DNA of 64,000 nt from Nemophila menziesii (lineage: Eukaryota > Streptophyta > Magnoliopsida > Boraginales > Hydrophyllaceae), in the NCBI GenBank assembly GCA_029959085.1, contig JARWIR010000050.1:620001-684000 (forward strand), given 5' to 3'. Under the pieces are notes generated by a model, which was not told the DNA's origin, did not search any database, and saw only the letters and a program-made list of their open reading frames with translations. The position numbers and the translations under genes are program-made. Position 1 is the stretch's first letter; each line of letters begins with the position of its first letter. Positions 36,787 to 50,661 of the stretch are shown here, one piece after another.

Positions 36787-37086
36787 CTTTGTGGGTGTCC
36801 ATGGAATTCGAAAAGGGACTTCTGAGTACCCATACTATAAAATAGGACCCAACTTTTTATTTTTGTCCAACCGTTAGTGTTTTCCATTATCTCACACATT
36901 AAGTATACAATTCAAATTAAAAGGAAACCAAATCCACATAGGCTCCACATCATACTTAATGTGTGAGATAACGGAAAAACTGACGGTTGGACAAAAACAA
37001 AACGTTGCGTACCTAAAAGTCCTAATTTATATTATGTGTACTCATAAGTCCCTTTTCGAATTCCATAGGTACCCATAGTGTCTTTT
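36781..37086. mobile_element. foldback element with long inverted arms (MITE-like)
   Basis: The left arm 36,781-36,906 and right arm 36,952-37,086 are inverted copies around a 45-bp loop. Both outer ends read AAAAGAC followed by TATGGGT- or TGTGGGT-type sequence; GGAATTCGAAAAGGGACTT and TATCTCACACATTAAGTAT are shared by the arms. There is no coding capacity and no clear target-site duplication: the flanks TTTTTGAGA and ACTTGACTT do not match. As RNA it would form a hairpin of about 125 bp. Confidence 0.85.
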
Positions 37087-38058
37087 ACTTGACTTAATAT
37101 ATTTCTATTTGGATTGACCATGATATGTTACGAAATACTGATATTGCCTCTAATGGTTTCATCTCAACTACTTATCTGGACCGCATGATGCCAAATATTA
37201 CAATTTTCTGGATTCCTAAGTCAGGATGATTCGAAATTATAATCGAGACAAATAATTAATGGCCAGTAGTGATCAAACCAAGAAGTAAATTTATTTACAT
37301 AGACGATCACAACTATTGTTTTTCCTGTTTTTCTCGATGCTAGTCCGAGAGAAATCTGGTATAACTAATCCAAATTTTAGTTAAGAAGTATCAGCAGTAA
37401 TATTCCTTTATAGATCACATAATAAATATAATGATGAATGAACAAATTAGAAATTACCTCACAAAAACAGCAAGAAACCTAAAATCCCTGGAGAATATAA
37501 GGCCAAATTGAACCTCCGGTTTATGTGTTGTGTAAAATATCCATAAACATGAATTAGCACACATTCAACAATTGGCCAAGTTTGTTACATTTAAGTATAT
37601 CGTATTTTTAACATGGTGGCAAGTGTTATTTTCTATTGCGATTGGTTTGTATAGAAGTCAAATTGCTCAACATTTGGGTTTCAAGTCTAGCTTGTGTGAT
37701 TTCGTCATCTGCATTGTTTGAAGAGTATTTGTGTTGGTCCATTGTAAATGGGCATAATTTATGTGGTTCATCTATATGTGTTCCCTACATATCCATATGT
37801 GTAGATTGTGTATTTCACCTTTTAACATACGCCAACACAATATTGTACCGTATTTCATCAAATTAAGTAAAGACGTAAATCTACAAACGCAAAACTTTAC
37901 AATTCTTCGGAGATACTAATCATTATATATGTAGAAAATCGAATGTGAGGGATTTCCATCCTTCTCAACATCTTGAGGAAGCTTCCGGAAGAAATCTATA
38001 TTTAAGAAAAACTAACATCTTGTTACTAACTAATTCAAATTAGTCTTGCGTTTTATGT
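37087..38058. other. non-coding stretch before the second 38-kb copy
   Basis: Seen once. The frame at 37,636-37,866 (76 codons, RLVCIEVKLLNIWVSSLACV and on) is hydrophobic and cysteine-rich with no recognised family, and is left uncalled. The boundary with the 38-kb repeat lies at or before 38,058; whether the left side of copy 1 has the same sequence cannot be seen. Confidence 0.45.
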
Positions 38059-39866
38059 TTTCCTAAAAAAGAAACTTAACAGATGTGGCCATGTTAAAAT
38101 ATTTTCACCACAGATGGCTCTTGAAATGATCATTGTTTTGCCAATGGTAACATATTAGTCAATGCAAAAATTTACACAATACAGTTTATTATGATCTAAA
38201 TCATACTACAAATACAAAAATATTTAACTCACTGTGTATTCCATAAACGAGGTACCAAAAGTCGGCAATCTGGATTGGTGACAGGTTCCATGTAAAAACG
38301 TAGAGAAAAATCAAATTCTTTGATTTTATAATAGATGTGCTTCGAATAATCGACGTCTATAGCTTAATATCAATACAGTCTGTTACGCAACATGCCCAAA
38401 AAAATTAAAAGTTGTAGTCTATGACAAAAATAAAAATCCAGATTAAGATCAAATTTCTCACTCCAAATGTACCTTTACTGCAAAACAAATAGAAAAATGC
38501 ATTATAACACCTAATTACTCATTCGTGTAATTAAAAATTGGAGTTTAAGACAAAAAGTTCACTTACAGTTCAGAAAGATTATTATAACAATTAAAATCAA
38601 AGTTCAAAACCAAAAAAGAAAAAAAGAAAAGTAAGGAAAAAAGGCACTAATCTAGAAGAGAATTCCATTAATTACCAGAATCGATCAAGAACTCACTATA
38701 CTTTTCGAAATGCAATATTACACCAAATTGCTCACTCCATTATTCTCAACGTCTCACTTCTTGTGGATTAACAGGTTTTTAACGGTCATAATAATGGTCA
38801 TTGACTTAAAAGTTGTATAAGTGATGAGATTTGGTTAAAGTTAAATCAATTTTTAAGAGTTTCAATCGTAAATAATAATTACGTGATGAAATTAGGTAAA
38901 ATTAAATAAATTATTTAGACTTTCAATGATTAAAAATAATTTTTTACCTTAATTTGAGTTTTTCGATTGTTGATAATTTAGCCAAAATCGGGTTGATGAT
39001 GGTTGCCGCGGCTCTCTTGTACATGAGAGGTGCTTGGTGGGAAGGTTAGATCTGAGTGTGAAAAGACGAGTTTACCTTAATTTGATTTTTTAACCGAATG
39101 CTTATGAGAAGAAATGAGTGATCTTTGTGAAATTTTATGGGAGGCAAGAATAATCAAAACTAAAACAGAAGATAAGAGTAATTTAAGGGAATTATTAGAA
39201 ACAAAAAAAAATCAAACGTGTGTGAAAAAATTGGGAATTATATGAAAAGGAGTGACAATTTTTTTATCAGTCAAAAGTGTTTTAAACGAGGAGTGTAAGA
39301 CTATAGTGGTTTTTTTCTATTCTTATTTATGATTAAAATCGTCAAAACCATGTAGAATTAAAAAAAAATTGTAAAAAATAATTAACGACATTAATAATAA
39401 TAAGTGGGACAGAAATCCTGTCTGGAAAACCATACATTATAATATAGATTGCAGATTTATAACTCTAATGTCAACATTGGGTTTTATACTCTTCAATTTT
39501 TTATATGCATAATTCACTTGAATTGCATAATATAGGAACCTAATTATTATTTTTATAATATATGACATATTGTAAAATTAACTACGAATGTATTAGAAGC
39601 AAAAGTTTTAGATTAAAAGTTAGATTTAAAATATGTTTCATATTTATAACATATAATCATTTTTCAAAACATATAACTCAAATATATCTCGTTTCACGTG
39701 TTTATATTTTTAAATTTTTTACTTTTAGTAATAAATAAAATACCTCCTTTAACATTAAAATAAGGTGAAACTCCCATATTGTCTTAAAAGGTAAATATAT
39801 GTTACTTGATTTTTTAACCCATGACAATTTATCTATTCTATTATATCTATTATATCTATTATATAT
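38059..39866. other. non-coding stretch (copy of 1-1,798)
   Basis: Differs from copy 1 by a handful of substitutions and single-base run changes, plus one extra TATATCTAT unit near 39,850 just before the MITE-like element. Confidence 0.6.
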
Positions 39867-40095
39867 AGGGAAATTCTTCAATCCAATATTGGATGGACCA
39901 GCCATTTATATTATGACATGGCCGTGTTTTTAGAATTCCTTAAACTAATATTTAGACATGTGTTTTGTTATTATATCCAACTATCTTGATTTTTAGATAT
40001 CCACAAACTAATATTTTGACATGTGTTTTGTTATTATATCCAACGATCTTGATTGATATATTGGATTATCCAATATTGGATGGAAATCTTACCCT
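39867..40095. mobile_element. MITE-like element (copy of 1,799-2,027)
   Basis: Same imperfect inverted ends and the same pair of internal 63-bp units as the first copy. It was already in place before the 38-kb duplication. Confidence 0.5.
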
Positions 40096-40147
40096 GAGTA
40101 TATATATGCATTTGTATGGGTTTCGCTAATTGTACTAAATACTAAAT

Positions 40148-41050
40148 TTGTACAGTGTCTAGTAAGCTCTACGGCAACAGATTTTCCTAGTAACCTAGAA
40201 AATATTGCTAATCTCTAAGTATTTTAAATTTATATTTCCTATATTAATTTTGCTTCTTTTGAGATTAAATTAATAGGGTTGGTTGAAAATTATGCTTTAT
40301 TATCGTTATGCCATATTCCAAATTTTATTTGTATACATTTTCAAATTAATGTGACATATTTTACTATTTGATACATATTTGAGACCTTGAATTGTTTTGT
40401 TAATAAGTCAGGAAATAATGGAGTATCCAATGAACTTAAACATATTTCTAATAGATCTGAACATAAGTCTTATAATGATGCAACTAGTAAAATATGTTTT
40501 TAATAACAGTTTATTTTAGTTTTTTAGTAAGTATTATGTTTACTCATTGCTTATTTATTTTTCAATAAATATAGAATCTTACAGGTATATTATTTGCATA
40601 CAATATAATGGAAGCTCAAAAGGATATGCTTAATTATAGGTAATTTTAGTTCCTTTAGCTTCCTTTTATTTCTATATATTGTTTGATTATATTTTTTTCT
40701 CATTTATTCTATGTATTTCTTTTAAAGATGGGCTATCACAAGTTGATGCTCAAAAATATATTTTAGTACCCCATGTGCATGGGTCAACTCGTGTAACACT
40801 GAACGTGGGTCGTCAAACTTCAAGCGTGGTTGCTCTACACTTGCAAAACAATTCGGGTCTCATTCGAAACTCACAGCTGGAAAATTCAGGGGGTCCATCA
40901 AATACTTTTGGTAATAAGATGCTGAAATGTCAACATCAGGACTTTCAACTGGACCCACCACAAATGAGGACTTTCAACTGTACCCACAACAAGTGAGGAC
41001 TTTCAACTGGACCCACAACAGATGTAGACCACTCTGTCTACACAGCAACA
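40148..41050 (+). pseudogene. S1': copy of the S1 gene remnant
   Basis: Carries the same frame breaks as S1 and the same three 29-bp units near 40,938-41,024. It has an extra TTAGC-like insertion at about 40,657 relative to S1. The frame 40,679-40,996 encodes the same 105 residues as 2,606-2,923. Confidence 0.45.
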
Positions 41051-43139
41051 TCTCTTATATTTTATAGAATTAGATTAATTTACTAAAAAAAGTTAACTTT
41101 TACAATCATACGAATTTTAATAAAACGAGTGTTTTTATATTTAACTTATCTTACAAGAAGTGTTGACAAATTATAAAAAAAATTAGAGGGTTTACGAATA
41201 TTTTTCATAGGATATAGTAAAAAGTTGTTACATTTCACTTTTAACTCCTCTTCTCATATGAATATATATTACAACCATCCTTGTAGTCACAAATATTAAC
41301 GATTATAGGTCTATGAAAGTTTTTTTCTAAATAGTGGTCATTTACCTTGGCTCACACCTCATCCGGGTATTAATATTATTAAACAAAGTAACTCTTACTC
41401 GACCTTATAGATATTGTATGGAAATTTTGTGAGTGGATTGTTACAAAATTTATAAAAGACTTTATAAATATTTAATAAAGTATTTATGAAGATGATAAAT
41501 GAAATTTAAAATTTTAAATAATTTATTATATTGTTTTAAAGATCATAAGGATACAAAAATATCAATATAAGAATTAACAGACAAAAGAAACAATTTATTG
41601 CATTAACGCGGGAGATGGCTAGATAAATTGCGTGAACGTTAGCACTTAAGCATCATCCTCGACGGGAATTATGCTTGGACATGTAAAATCTTTCATAATA
41701 TGTATGTATATATTAACGGTTATGTAGTTATAAAATACCTCAATATATTTTAGTTAAATTATTTTGTAAGCTATACTGGGTTTCTCTTGCATAAAATAAA
41801 AAGTATTAGATGTTTAGTCTATTTTTTTACAATTTTTTTTTTTTACCTTTTTTAAGTTCTTCCAAAATTATCATTTTAGGTCTCAATATTTTCGTTAAAA
41901 AGTTATGGTAAATTATGACAAACCATTTTAAATATTTTATACTAAAAAGATATAAATTACTTTAAAATAAATAAAGAATTATTTTTTGGGGTATTCATTA
42001 TTTTTAGGGCTATTTTATTAGCTTATAATTTTAAGTCACCTATACTTATATGGGTCTAAAATAATTCTAATTTTATTTGTTCAAATTTATTTTTGTGATT
42101 TTAAATTTTAATTTAGGTTTCCCACTTAACTCAAGATTAAAAGAAAAAAATAATAACTCTTATTACATTATCAAATCTAAATCTTTATTTTATCACACAC
42201 AAACAAAAATAAACTCTTGGAAAGATTTAGGAAATGTCACGTGTCCAAGGTGTCGATTGAATTCTTCTATATGAGACATGTCTTTCAAAGAACATCAACT
42301 GAAATTAGACACTACTCATTGATATTTTCAATATAATCATTGAAATTTTTCTGACTATATATGTTTTAGATATAATGTACCTCAACTTTGGAAAATAACC
42401 ATGTTATGAACCATGTTTCCTCGTACTCTAACATTTGTAATGATCACACTGTGCCAAAAATATTTAATTCTTGATAAACCTATCATGTAACTAGAGTAGC
42501 AAGTAGTAACAATCTACTTCGCATATGGTTTGATGATGCATGCAAGTAACACTTATTGAACTTCAATTTTTTGGCATTTATAAGCTTAGGGCGTCAATAC
42601 AAATTACTTAATAATTATATTTTCAAATTATTAACTACATCACAATTTTACTCAACACGAAAAATATGGATTGGTGTTTCCTATATACACCGATCCAAAA
42701 CGATTTTGTTATAAAACGGAGGCATCCAAAGAAACTTGTGTACTTATGATAGTCACACGAGGATTGTTAAGATGCCCATTGATGTGGTATATTTTTTCCA
42801 ACTTGTAATTGCGAAATATAAGTTATTTGTCATAATATAGAGATGTACGATAAAATTTTCTAGAAGAATATCATATACTGAATTTAATTTAAAATATTTT
42901 TTTTCCTTTTAATCAACTAACCGAACCAGTGGATGAATGTAGACGGAACTACTCTTTCTCGAATTTTAATCCTTAGATTTAAATTGTTGGGGGAAGGCAA
43001 AATATATATTGGCATATTAAAGTTGGTACGTTATTATATATAAATTTTTATTTTTTATTTTTCCACATCTGAGATATAATTTCTTGATTATCAAATGAGC
43101 CCAGATTTTCATCTTCCATCCCAAATTTTTCCTAAGATT

Positions 43140-44106
43140 GAGGTTGTTAGGGTGGTGATGTATGTTTCCAAATTACATGAATTCTATTCTGTCAAGGAAG
43201 GTGAATAAATAGACGGTTACCTATGAAACATTGGTTTAGAAAAACCACATGTCCATACGTGAGTCCTGAGAAGAGGCCCAGCCATAGGTAACATATTCCT
43301 GTCGATATTCAGACGTAATTAGATGGGTTTCATATTGTTTTTTCTGGTAAAGAAAAGGATTTCGGGGGTAAGGAAATGAAAAAAACGGGTTCTCGTGAGT
43401 TTAATTTGATTTTTTTTTTATCTCTTACCTTATTGATCAGAAATATTTTAGAAACATAACATTGTTGTTATGCGTTGTAAGATGAATGTGTGTGATTGCT
43501 TGCTCGGAACAGTTGTAAGCCTTGATATACACTATTCTTAAAATATAGTGAACACAAATCCACGCTATCGGTCTCTAATATTGATATAGAAATGATTCAC
43601 TAGGAAATATTTTTTTAGTGGTTTATGAGTAGGTATATAACCTTTAATTTTTAATCAAAACATTACTATCTTCAATCTAATAATTGTTCTTGTTGGTACC
43701 TAAATGACAAGGGTAATGATGTGTAAGTTAGCCATGGGATGATTTCAATGGTGAATATGTCTCATGCTTAGTTTTATAGGTACGATTCTTATATTTTGAA
43801 CGGTTTCAAATGGATTACTCGTTAAAAGGGAGAAAAAATGTGATTCAAGCTTATGGAGTATGTACCATATATAATGGAGTATCTTATTACGATGAATTAG
43901 TCAATATCATGGAGGTTACATTTGATGGTGGTTGTTCTATTGTGTTTTTTTAGTGTATGTGGTATAACTCAAAAAATATGAAGAAACAACATGTGGTAAC
44001 CATTAGAAAAACAACTTATTTTTGGTTGAGAAAGAACCATTACATGTTAGCCACCCAAGCCAAAAAAAGTGTTTACATCTATAAAATTATTCAAGAAAAA
44101 CGCTAA
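43140..44106 (+). pseudogene. Tnp2-like CACTA transposase remnant, DUF4218 deleted (A1')
   Basis: Same DUF4218 deletion junction as A1 (GTAAGCCTT joined to GATATACAC). DUF4216 reads YGVCTIYNGVSYYDELVNIM and then meets a TAG at the position where A1 has TAC; A2 has the same TAG. Hence the stop is probably the older state within A-type copies. Confidence 0.8.
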
Positions 44107-46079
44107 AATGGTTGAAAATCATGTGGGAAGTTAATGATAAGTAGAGATGGACTTCCGAGTTACGGTTTTAGAATCAATATCTACTAACACAAATCCGATA
44201 ACCATTAATTTGGTTAACAAGGATACAGATTACTCAAAATTAAACTTGACCACGGGGGAGGAGACCAAATTCGACCCATCTCTTTTTTTTTACTAAACAA
44301 GCCAAATTTTATAAATAAGCTCAACATTACATCAACATGACATCACTTTAACAATACAAAAAAGTAAAACAAGAGTTAAGCCCTATACGCCTAACTCAAT
44401 CTATTCCTTCAGTTAGACATCCATGAAAACCTTTCATTAGAAATTAAACTGGGTGTAGTAGCGTTATTAGTAAGTATATACATGCACAAGAAAATCCTTC
44501 AAGGAAATAATTTAAGGACTTATAGTGAAATGAACTTAAAATGGGGCTTTTCCCCTAACCACATTCTACATATGCTTTATTTTACCTTAATTTCATTAAC
44601 TTTGATATTCCCTTGTGTTTCATTAATGTTAAAGAAACATCACTTGTCGAAACAGGCATAATTCATGAAAATGGCATATCACTATTCCGTGTGAGTGTAA
44701 GTACAGATTATCATTATACTTTTAACCATCGCTTTCTTTTTAAATATTGATAAAATATTTAAATTTGTCTTAAAATATTGACTGAGAAAATTGATTATAA
44801 TGAAAGAATGTCATTGTAAATTAATACTTGTATGATTAGGTAATGATGTTTATGGCAATTATGATAATGAGGGGGTGAGTATTTAAAAAGATGATGTAAA
44901 ATTATAGTGCAGAAGATAGTTATAGTGATCTGGTAAATCACGATATATAGTGCACAATTTTGTTATTCACACTATAATTCTATTTGGAGAGATATATTAC
45001 AAGATTACAATTATATATGATATGTAATATCATTAGCCACATGTAATTTAGATTAGTTGTTAAAGTGAACGTCAATTTTATAAAAAAATACTAGGTCATA
45101 AGCAATATAATTAATTGTTTAAAAGAATATAATTTGGCTATTAATATTATAAAGAATCCACCACATGTTTGTTTTGCATAAATAATTTTTAATATAGTTT
45201 TCAATTCATTTACCAACAATAGGGTATGTAATTGCAAGTTAAGCTTTATTAAATATTTCTTGGTCTATTCGAATTTATTAGTGTTAAAATGACTCAAAGT
45301 CCATCCCACTACTCATATGTATAGAAAAAATACAAAATTCCAATCCAATAACATTGCTTCTAATAACATATGATTAAAAACCCTAGTTGCTGTCATCTTC
45401 AAATATACATTTTGTTACACAATATAATATGTAGCATATATATATATATATATATATATACCACTCTAACTTATCACAAAATACACAATACTAATTTTTT
45501 CTATCTCTGTGAACTTACTTCTAACTTCCTTTTCCACTAGATCTATGTATTATGTTTGGTTCTTTTTTACCCCTGTTGTCTAGACCTCAATCCCCTAATA
45601 CAATGTTATCTTTATCACTCAGAAATTTAGATAGATGACTATGCCATTTCATTCCAGAATTCATAAACAGGTATTATGATCATATATGTAATTTTTTTAA
45701 TTTTGTTTTAGTTTTTCTTTTTGATTACTTATTTATTTAAATTGCTATTTCCTTATGAGATGATTTTCGGCTTAGATTATAGTTAGTGTATGATCTCAAC
45801 TTCTAGTTATGAATTCTCTTTTAGTAACATAATTAATTTTGTAATGCAAAAAAAAAAATTACATTACAATGGTCGATTAATAGTTGTTGTTGTTCACATT
45901 GCATGACCCCTGCTTTTATGATTTTAATAGTCAATATTTTGTATATTTAGACAAAAAATAATTATGGGTTTTTTATCAATTTATATTTAAAAACATAAAT
46001 TTTTAATCATTTGTTTTCTTTATTTGATGTGATATGTTTGATTTTATAATTATTATATATGGATATTATTAGTTTTATA

Positions 46080-46473
46080 TATACCCTCTACGAATATTCA
46101 CCAAAGATAATAGTGGTGACAGAGTAATAAGCTAACCATAATGGGAACAACTTGGTGGAGAGGATTGATGAAGCAATAAAGTTCTACGGAGCTATGTTTG
46201 ATATATTGGATTCTATTATGCCAAGAATATCATTTTAGTGTCAGAAAATAGAGAAGATGATTTTTGGTGAGGAAATTAAAAATATAGTAGCATGTGAAGG
46301 ACTTGATAGGACGAAGAGGCCTGAGAAGCTCAAAAAGTAGATTCCTAAGCTTGAGATGGCTGGATTCAATAGGATGCCTTTGAGCTACAACCTTCTTTTG
46401 CAGTGGAAGAAATTGATGAAGAGGTATAGTTGATCAACCTCTTGTTTCAGTTTCGACATGGAATAGGAGGTAA
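46080..46473 (+). pseudogene. GRAS (SCL3-like) C-terminal fragment, A1' copy
   Basis: Same stops and same 3' deletion as the A1 copy; differs by at least one codon (LDRTKR for LERTKR in the RE motif). Confidence 0.85.
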
Positions 46474-47003
46474 TCTATAACAATTTTCCAAAGTGTAGGT
46501 TTTTAAGTGCTTCCCCACACCCGTGTAGTGCGTAGGGGTTAAAATATATATATATATATATTGTAAGGAATGGAGAAAATGAATTCAATACTATATAATC
46601 ATGCATGTTTTGTCAATTTTTGCTCCATAAGAAACATTGTGTATTGAGATGTTTTCTTTTATGTTAATTGTAGCTTAAGTATTTGTTCGTCTATCTTCGC
46701 TTCCTTTCATTTTCTTCCAAATTGAACATAAATTTATTACTATTCTCACAAAGTTTGTTCATGAAATTTTTACAAAGTCATAAATTGAACCTAGTTTTTT
46801 CACTATTATAAGGAAATTAGTTTTGGAAATTTTCTAGAAAGCCCCAAAGCCACACAGTTCCTAATGGTGTTAATCTATTACGAATCTTAAAATGGTGTCC
46901 TTGCTAAGGTTCCTTTTACGGAATCATGGGTCACGTCAATAAACCTTGATGCTCGGGAGGAGTTAGGATTTTCAGACAGAGAGACTAAAGAGATTTACAA
47001 TAT

Positions 47004-48520
47004 GCTGGGTAGGGATGAAGATTTCCCCTTATCCTATATTCAGGTGATTTACGTATCACTATTGTTCATGACATGGCAACTTGGGTAATATCAAAAGAGT
47101 ATTATTAATTATTGATGGCTGCATTTGATATTTTGGGGTGGAGGCCTGTATTTGATAGAGTATTAGCTTTATTGTTCTTACACATATCGTTTAAATGTAA
47201 AGTTTTGTGTTAGTACTTCTACAAATTTGAAAATATTTTATACCACATTTGTAGAGAACTATCGAATTTGTTTCTTAAAAAATACTTAAAATATTATAGA
47301 ATTTTTATAAATATTCTAATTTCATTTTAATATTAATATATAAATAATTTGCATGCATTAATATTTCTTCTTTAAATTGTTCTTTGAGTAATATGTTTCT
47401 GTAATAGATTAAATAAAAAAATGATAAGCTAAATATAAACTCATTAAAAGTAATAAACGATTGATAAAATTAATCATATGTTTCATCGACATATCTATTA
47501 AATTTTTATGCGAACAAAAAAATAATTTTCACTGTGTTGCATATTGATGGAAAAATATTGGAAATCCCATTTGAGAATGATTAATGATAGATAACACCCA
47601 AATACATACCGACTAATATATCACCCATGATGTGGCATGATTTGAGTTGTAGTAAATTAATAATATACTTATTTTCTCGATTTTATTGACGATTTGCTTC
47701 CACTCAGATCAAGTCACGTCATGTAGTATACTGGGTGGTATGAATTTGGACGTTATATATCATTACTTTTTGAGAATTAAATCAGTTAGCAAAAAAATGA
47801 AAAGAAAAAACCATAATATTTTAACGCGGTTCAGCCAACAACACTTACCTTCAAGGTGTAAAAAGAAAAAACCATAATATTTTAACGCGGTTCAGCCAAC
47901 AACACTTACCTTCAAGGTGTAAAAAGAAAAAACCATAATATTTTAACGCGGTTCAACCAACAACACTTACCTTCAAGGTGTAATTCACTATAATGAATAA
48001 TTCATTTTACACTTCAAAATGAATGTGTAAGACATTCCCGTACTGATATAATCCTACATCTTTTACATACAAAAGAAACATCCCACAATCCTAACCTTAA
48101 TCACAAACATCAAACTACACTTCATCTTGATGTCATGAATAAATTTTTTACGATAGTCAATGCAACGTCAATTCATAATAAATATTACCTTTCTCATTAT
48201 TTAATATTATTTTAACTATTCTTTTTAATATTCCTATTTATGTCATCCTCATCTTTTTGTCTTTTTCATACAATTAACTTATTTTAGCCCACAAATAAAC
48301 ACCCTTATATTTTATAAATACTAGTTATTATTTTAACTATGTTTCACACATATGTTAGCTAAAACATTATATGTAAGAATGCCTCAATACTCTTTCTTAT
48401 GTTTTCTATAATGTCATTATATGTAAGGGGTAAGTTATGTATTTACATAATGTTTGCCAAAAAGAGATAATAAATCATTGAATTATTCACTAAATTATAT
48501 CTTTTTGTTTTCTATTTCTC
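47004..48520. repeat. L1' linker block
   Basis: Counterpart of L1 with three 61-bp units (landmark CCATAATATT at 47,811, 47,872 and 47,933). From about 47,290 it drifts from L1, with extra bases around 48,030 (CCCGTACTGATA) and a match to L2 at several variant sites. Confidence 0.75.
47800..47983 (+). repeat. 61-bp minisatellite, three copies
   Basis: The third unit has CGGTTCAACC where the first two have CGGTTCAGCC; the single L2 copy also has TTCAACC, so the last unit is the ancestral-like one and the others are expansions. Confidence 0.93.
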
Positions 48521-49743
48521 TTATATTTTATAGAATTAAATTAATTTACTAAATAACATTACCTTCTACAATCATACGAATTTTAATAAAACCAGGGTTT
48601 TTATATTTTACTTATCTTATAAGAGGAGTTGACAAGTTATACAAAAAAAAATTAGAGGGTTCACGAATATTTTTATAGGATATAGTAAAAACTTGTTACA
48701 TTTCCCTTTTAATTCCTCTTCTCATATGAATATATTACAAACATTCTCGTAGTCTCAAATATCAACGAATATAAGCCTAGGAAAGTTTTATCGAAATTGT
48801 ATGGAACTATTACCTTGGCTCACACATTACTCGGGTATAAATATTATTAAACAAATCAACTATTACTCGATATTGTAGATATTGTATGGAAATTTTGTTA
48901 GTGGAGTGTTACAAAATTTATAAAAGACTTTATACTAATTTAATAAAGTATTTATGAAGATAATGAATTAAATCTAAAATCTGAAATAATTTATGATATT
49001 GTTTTAAAGATCATAAGGATACAAAAATATCAATATAAGAATTAACAGAAAAAAGAAAACTTTTATTGCATTAATGCGAGAGATGGCTAGATAAATGGCG
49101 TGAACATTAGCATTTTAGCATCATCCTCGACGGGAATTATGCTTGGACATGTAAAATATTTCATAATATGTATGCATATATTCACGGTTATATAGTTTAA
49201 AAATACCTCAAAATATTTTAGTTAAATTATTTTGTAAGATATATTGGGTTTCTCTTGCATATAATAAAAAGTATTACATGTTTAGTCTATTTTTTTACAC
49301 ATTTGTTTTACCTTTTTTAAGTTCATACAAAATTATCATTTTAGTTCTCAATATTTTTGCTAAAAAGTTATAAATATTTTGAACTAAAAAGATATAAATT
49401 ATTTTAAATTAAATAAAGACTCATTTTTCTTTTGGGGGCTGTTTTATTATCTTATATTTATTTGTTACCTATACTTATATAGGCCTAAAATAATTCTAAT
49501 TTTATTTGTTCAAAATTATATTTGTGATACTTTATTTGTTCAAAATTATATTTGTGATTCTCAATTTTAATTAAAGTTTTCCCCTTAACTCGAGATTAAA
49601 AGAAAAAACTAATAACTTTTATTACATTATCAAATCTAAATATTTATTTTAACAGACACAACCAAAAATAAACTCTGGGAAAGATTTAGGGAATGTCACG
49701 TGTCTAAGGTGTCGATTGATATTATCAATATAATTATTAATAT

Positions 49744-49825
49744 TTATATGAGACATGTCTTTCGATGAACATCAACTAATTCTTTTATATGAGACATGTC
49801 TTTCGATGAACATCAACTAATATTC
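49744..49825 (+). repeat. 41-bp minisatellite, two copies
   Basis: ATGAGACATGTCTTTCGATG starts at 49,748 and 49,789; B1 has three units at the matching site. Confidence 0.9.
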
Positions 49826-50661
49826 GACAATTCTCATTGATATGAGCAATATAATTATTGATATTTTTCCAACTACATATGTTTTTAGATATAATGTATC
49901 TCAACTTTGGAAAATATCCATGTTAGGAACCATGTTTCCTCGTACTCTAATATTTCTCATGATCCCACTGTGCCAAAAATATTTGATTCTACATAAACCT
50001 AGCATGGAACTAGAGTAGGATGTAGTAGCAATCTACTTCGCACAAGGTTTGATGATGCACGTAAGTAACACTTATTGAACTTCAAATTTTTGGCATTTAG
50101 AAGCTTGGGGCGTCGATACAAATTACTTAACAATTATATTATCAAGTTATTAACTACATCACCATTTTACTCAACAATGAAAAATATGGATTGGTGTTTC
50201 CTATATGCATCGATCTAAAACGATTTGGTTATAAAACAGAGGCATCTAAGGAAATTTGTGTACTTATGATAGTCACACGAGGAATGTTGAGATGCTCATT
50301 GATGTGTATATTTTTTCCAACTTGTAATTGCGAAATATAAGTTATTTGTCATAATATAAAGATCAACGATAAAATATTATAGAAGAATATCATATAATAA
50401 AATTAATTTGAAATATTTTTCTTTCCTTTCCTTCTGATCAACTAACCGAACCAGTGGATGAATGTAGACAGAACTAATATTTCTCGAGTTTTACTCCTTA
50501 CATTTAAATTGTTGGGGAAGGTAGATCATATATTGGCATATTAAAATTTGTACTTTATTATACAAAATTTTAATTTTTTTTCCACAACCGAAGATATAAT
50601 TTCTTGATTATCAAATGAGCGCTGATTTTCATCTTCTATCCCAAATTTTTCCCCAAGATTA

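Larger units (their letters stand above)
41053..47003 (+). mobile_element. A1': transposon-derived body, A type
   Basis: Counterpart of A1, with transposase remnant 43,140-44,106, spacer 44,107-46,079 including an (AT)n of 25 bp at 45,436-45,460, GRAS fragment 46,080-46,473 and a tail. It keeps the 26 bp that A1 has lost in DUF4216. Confidence 0.8.

Noticed and set aside
37636..37866. 76-codon hydrophobic, cysteine-rich frame
   Set aside because: No family recognised, no second copy in the window to test conservation, and composition expected by chance in T-rich DNA.
42077..42274. 65-codon + strand frame
   Set aside because: Open in A1' only because of one substitution; A1, A2 and B1 do not keep it, and the composition is low-complexity.
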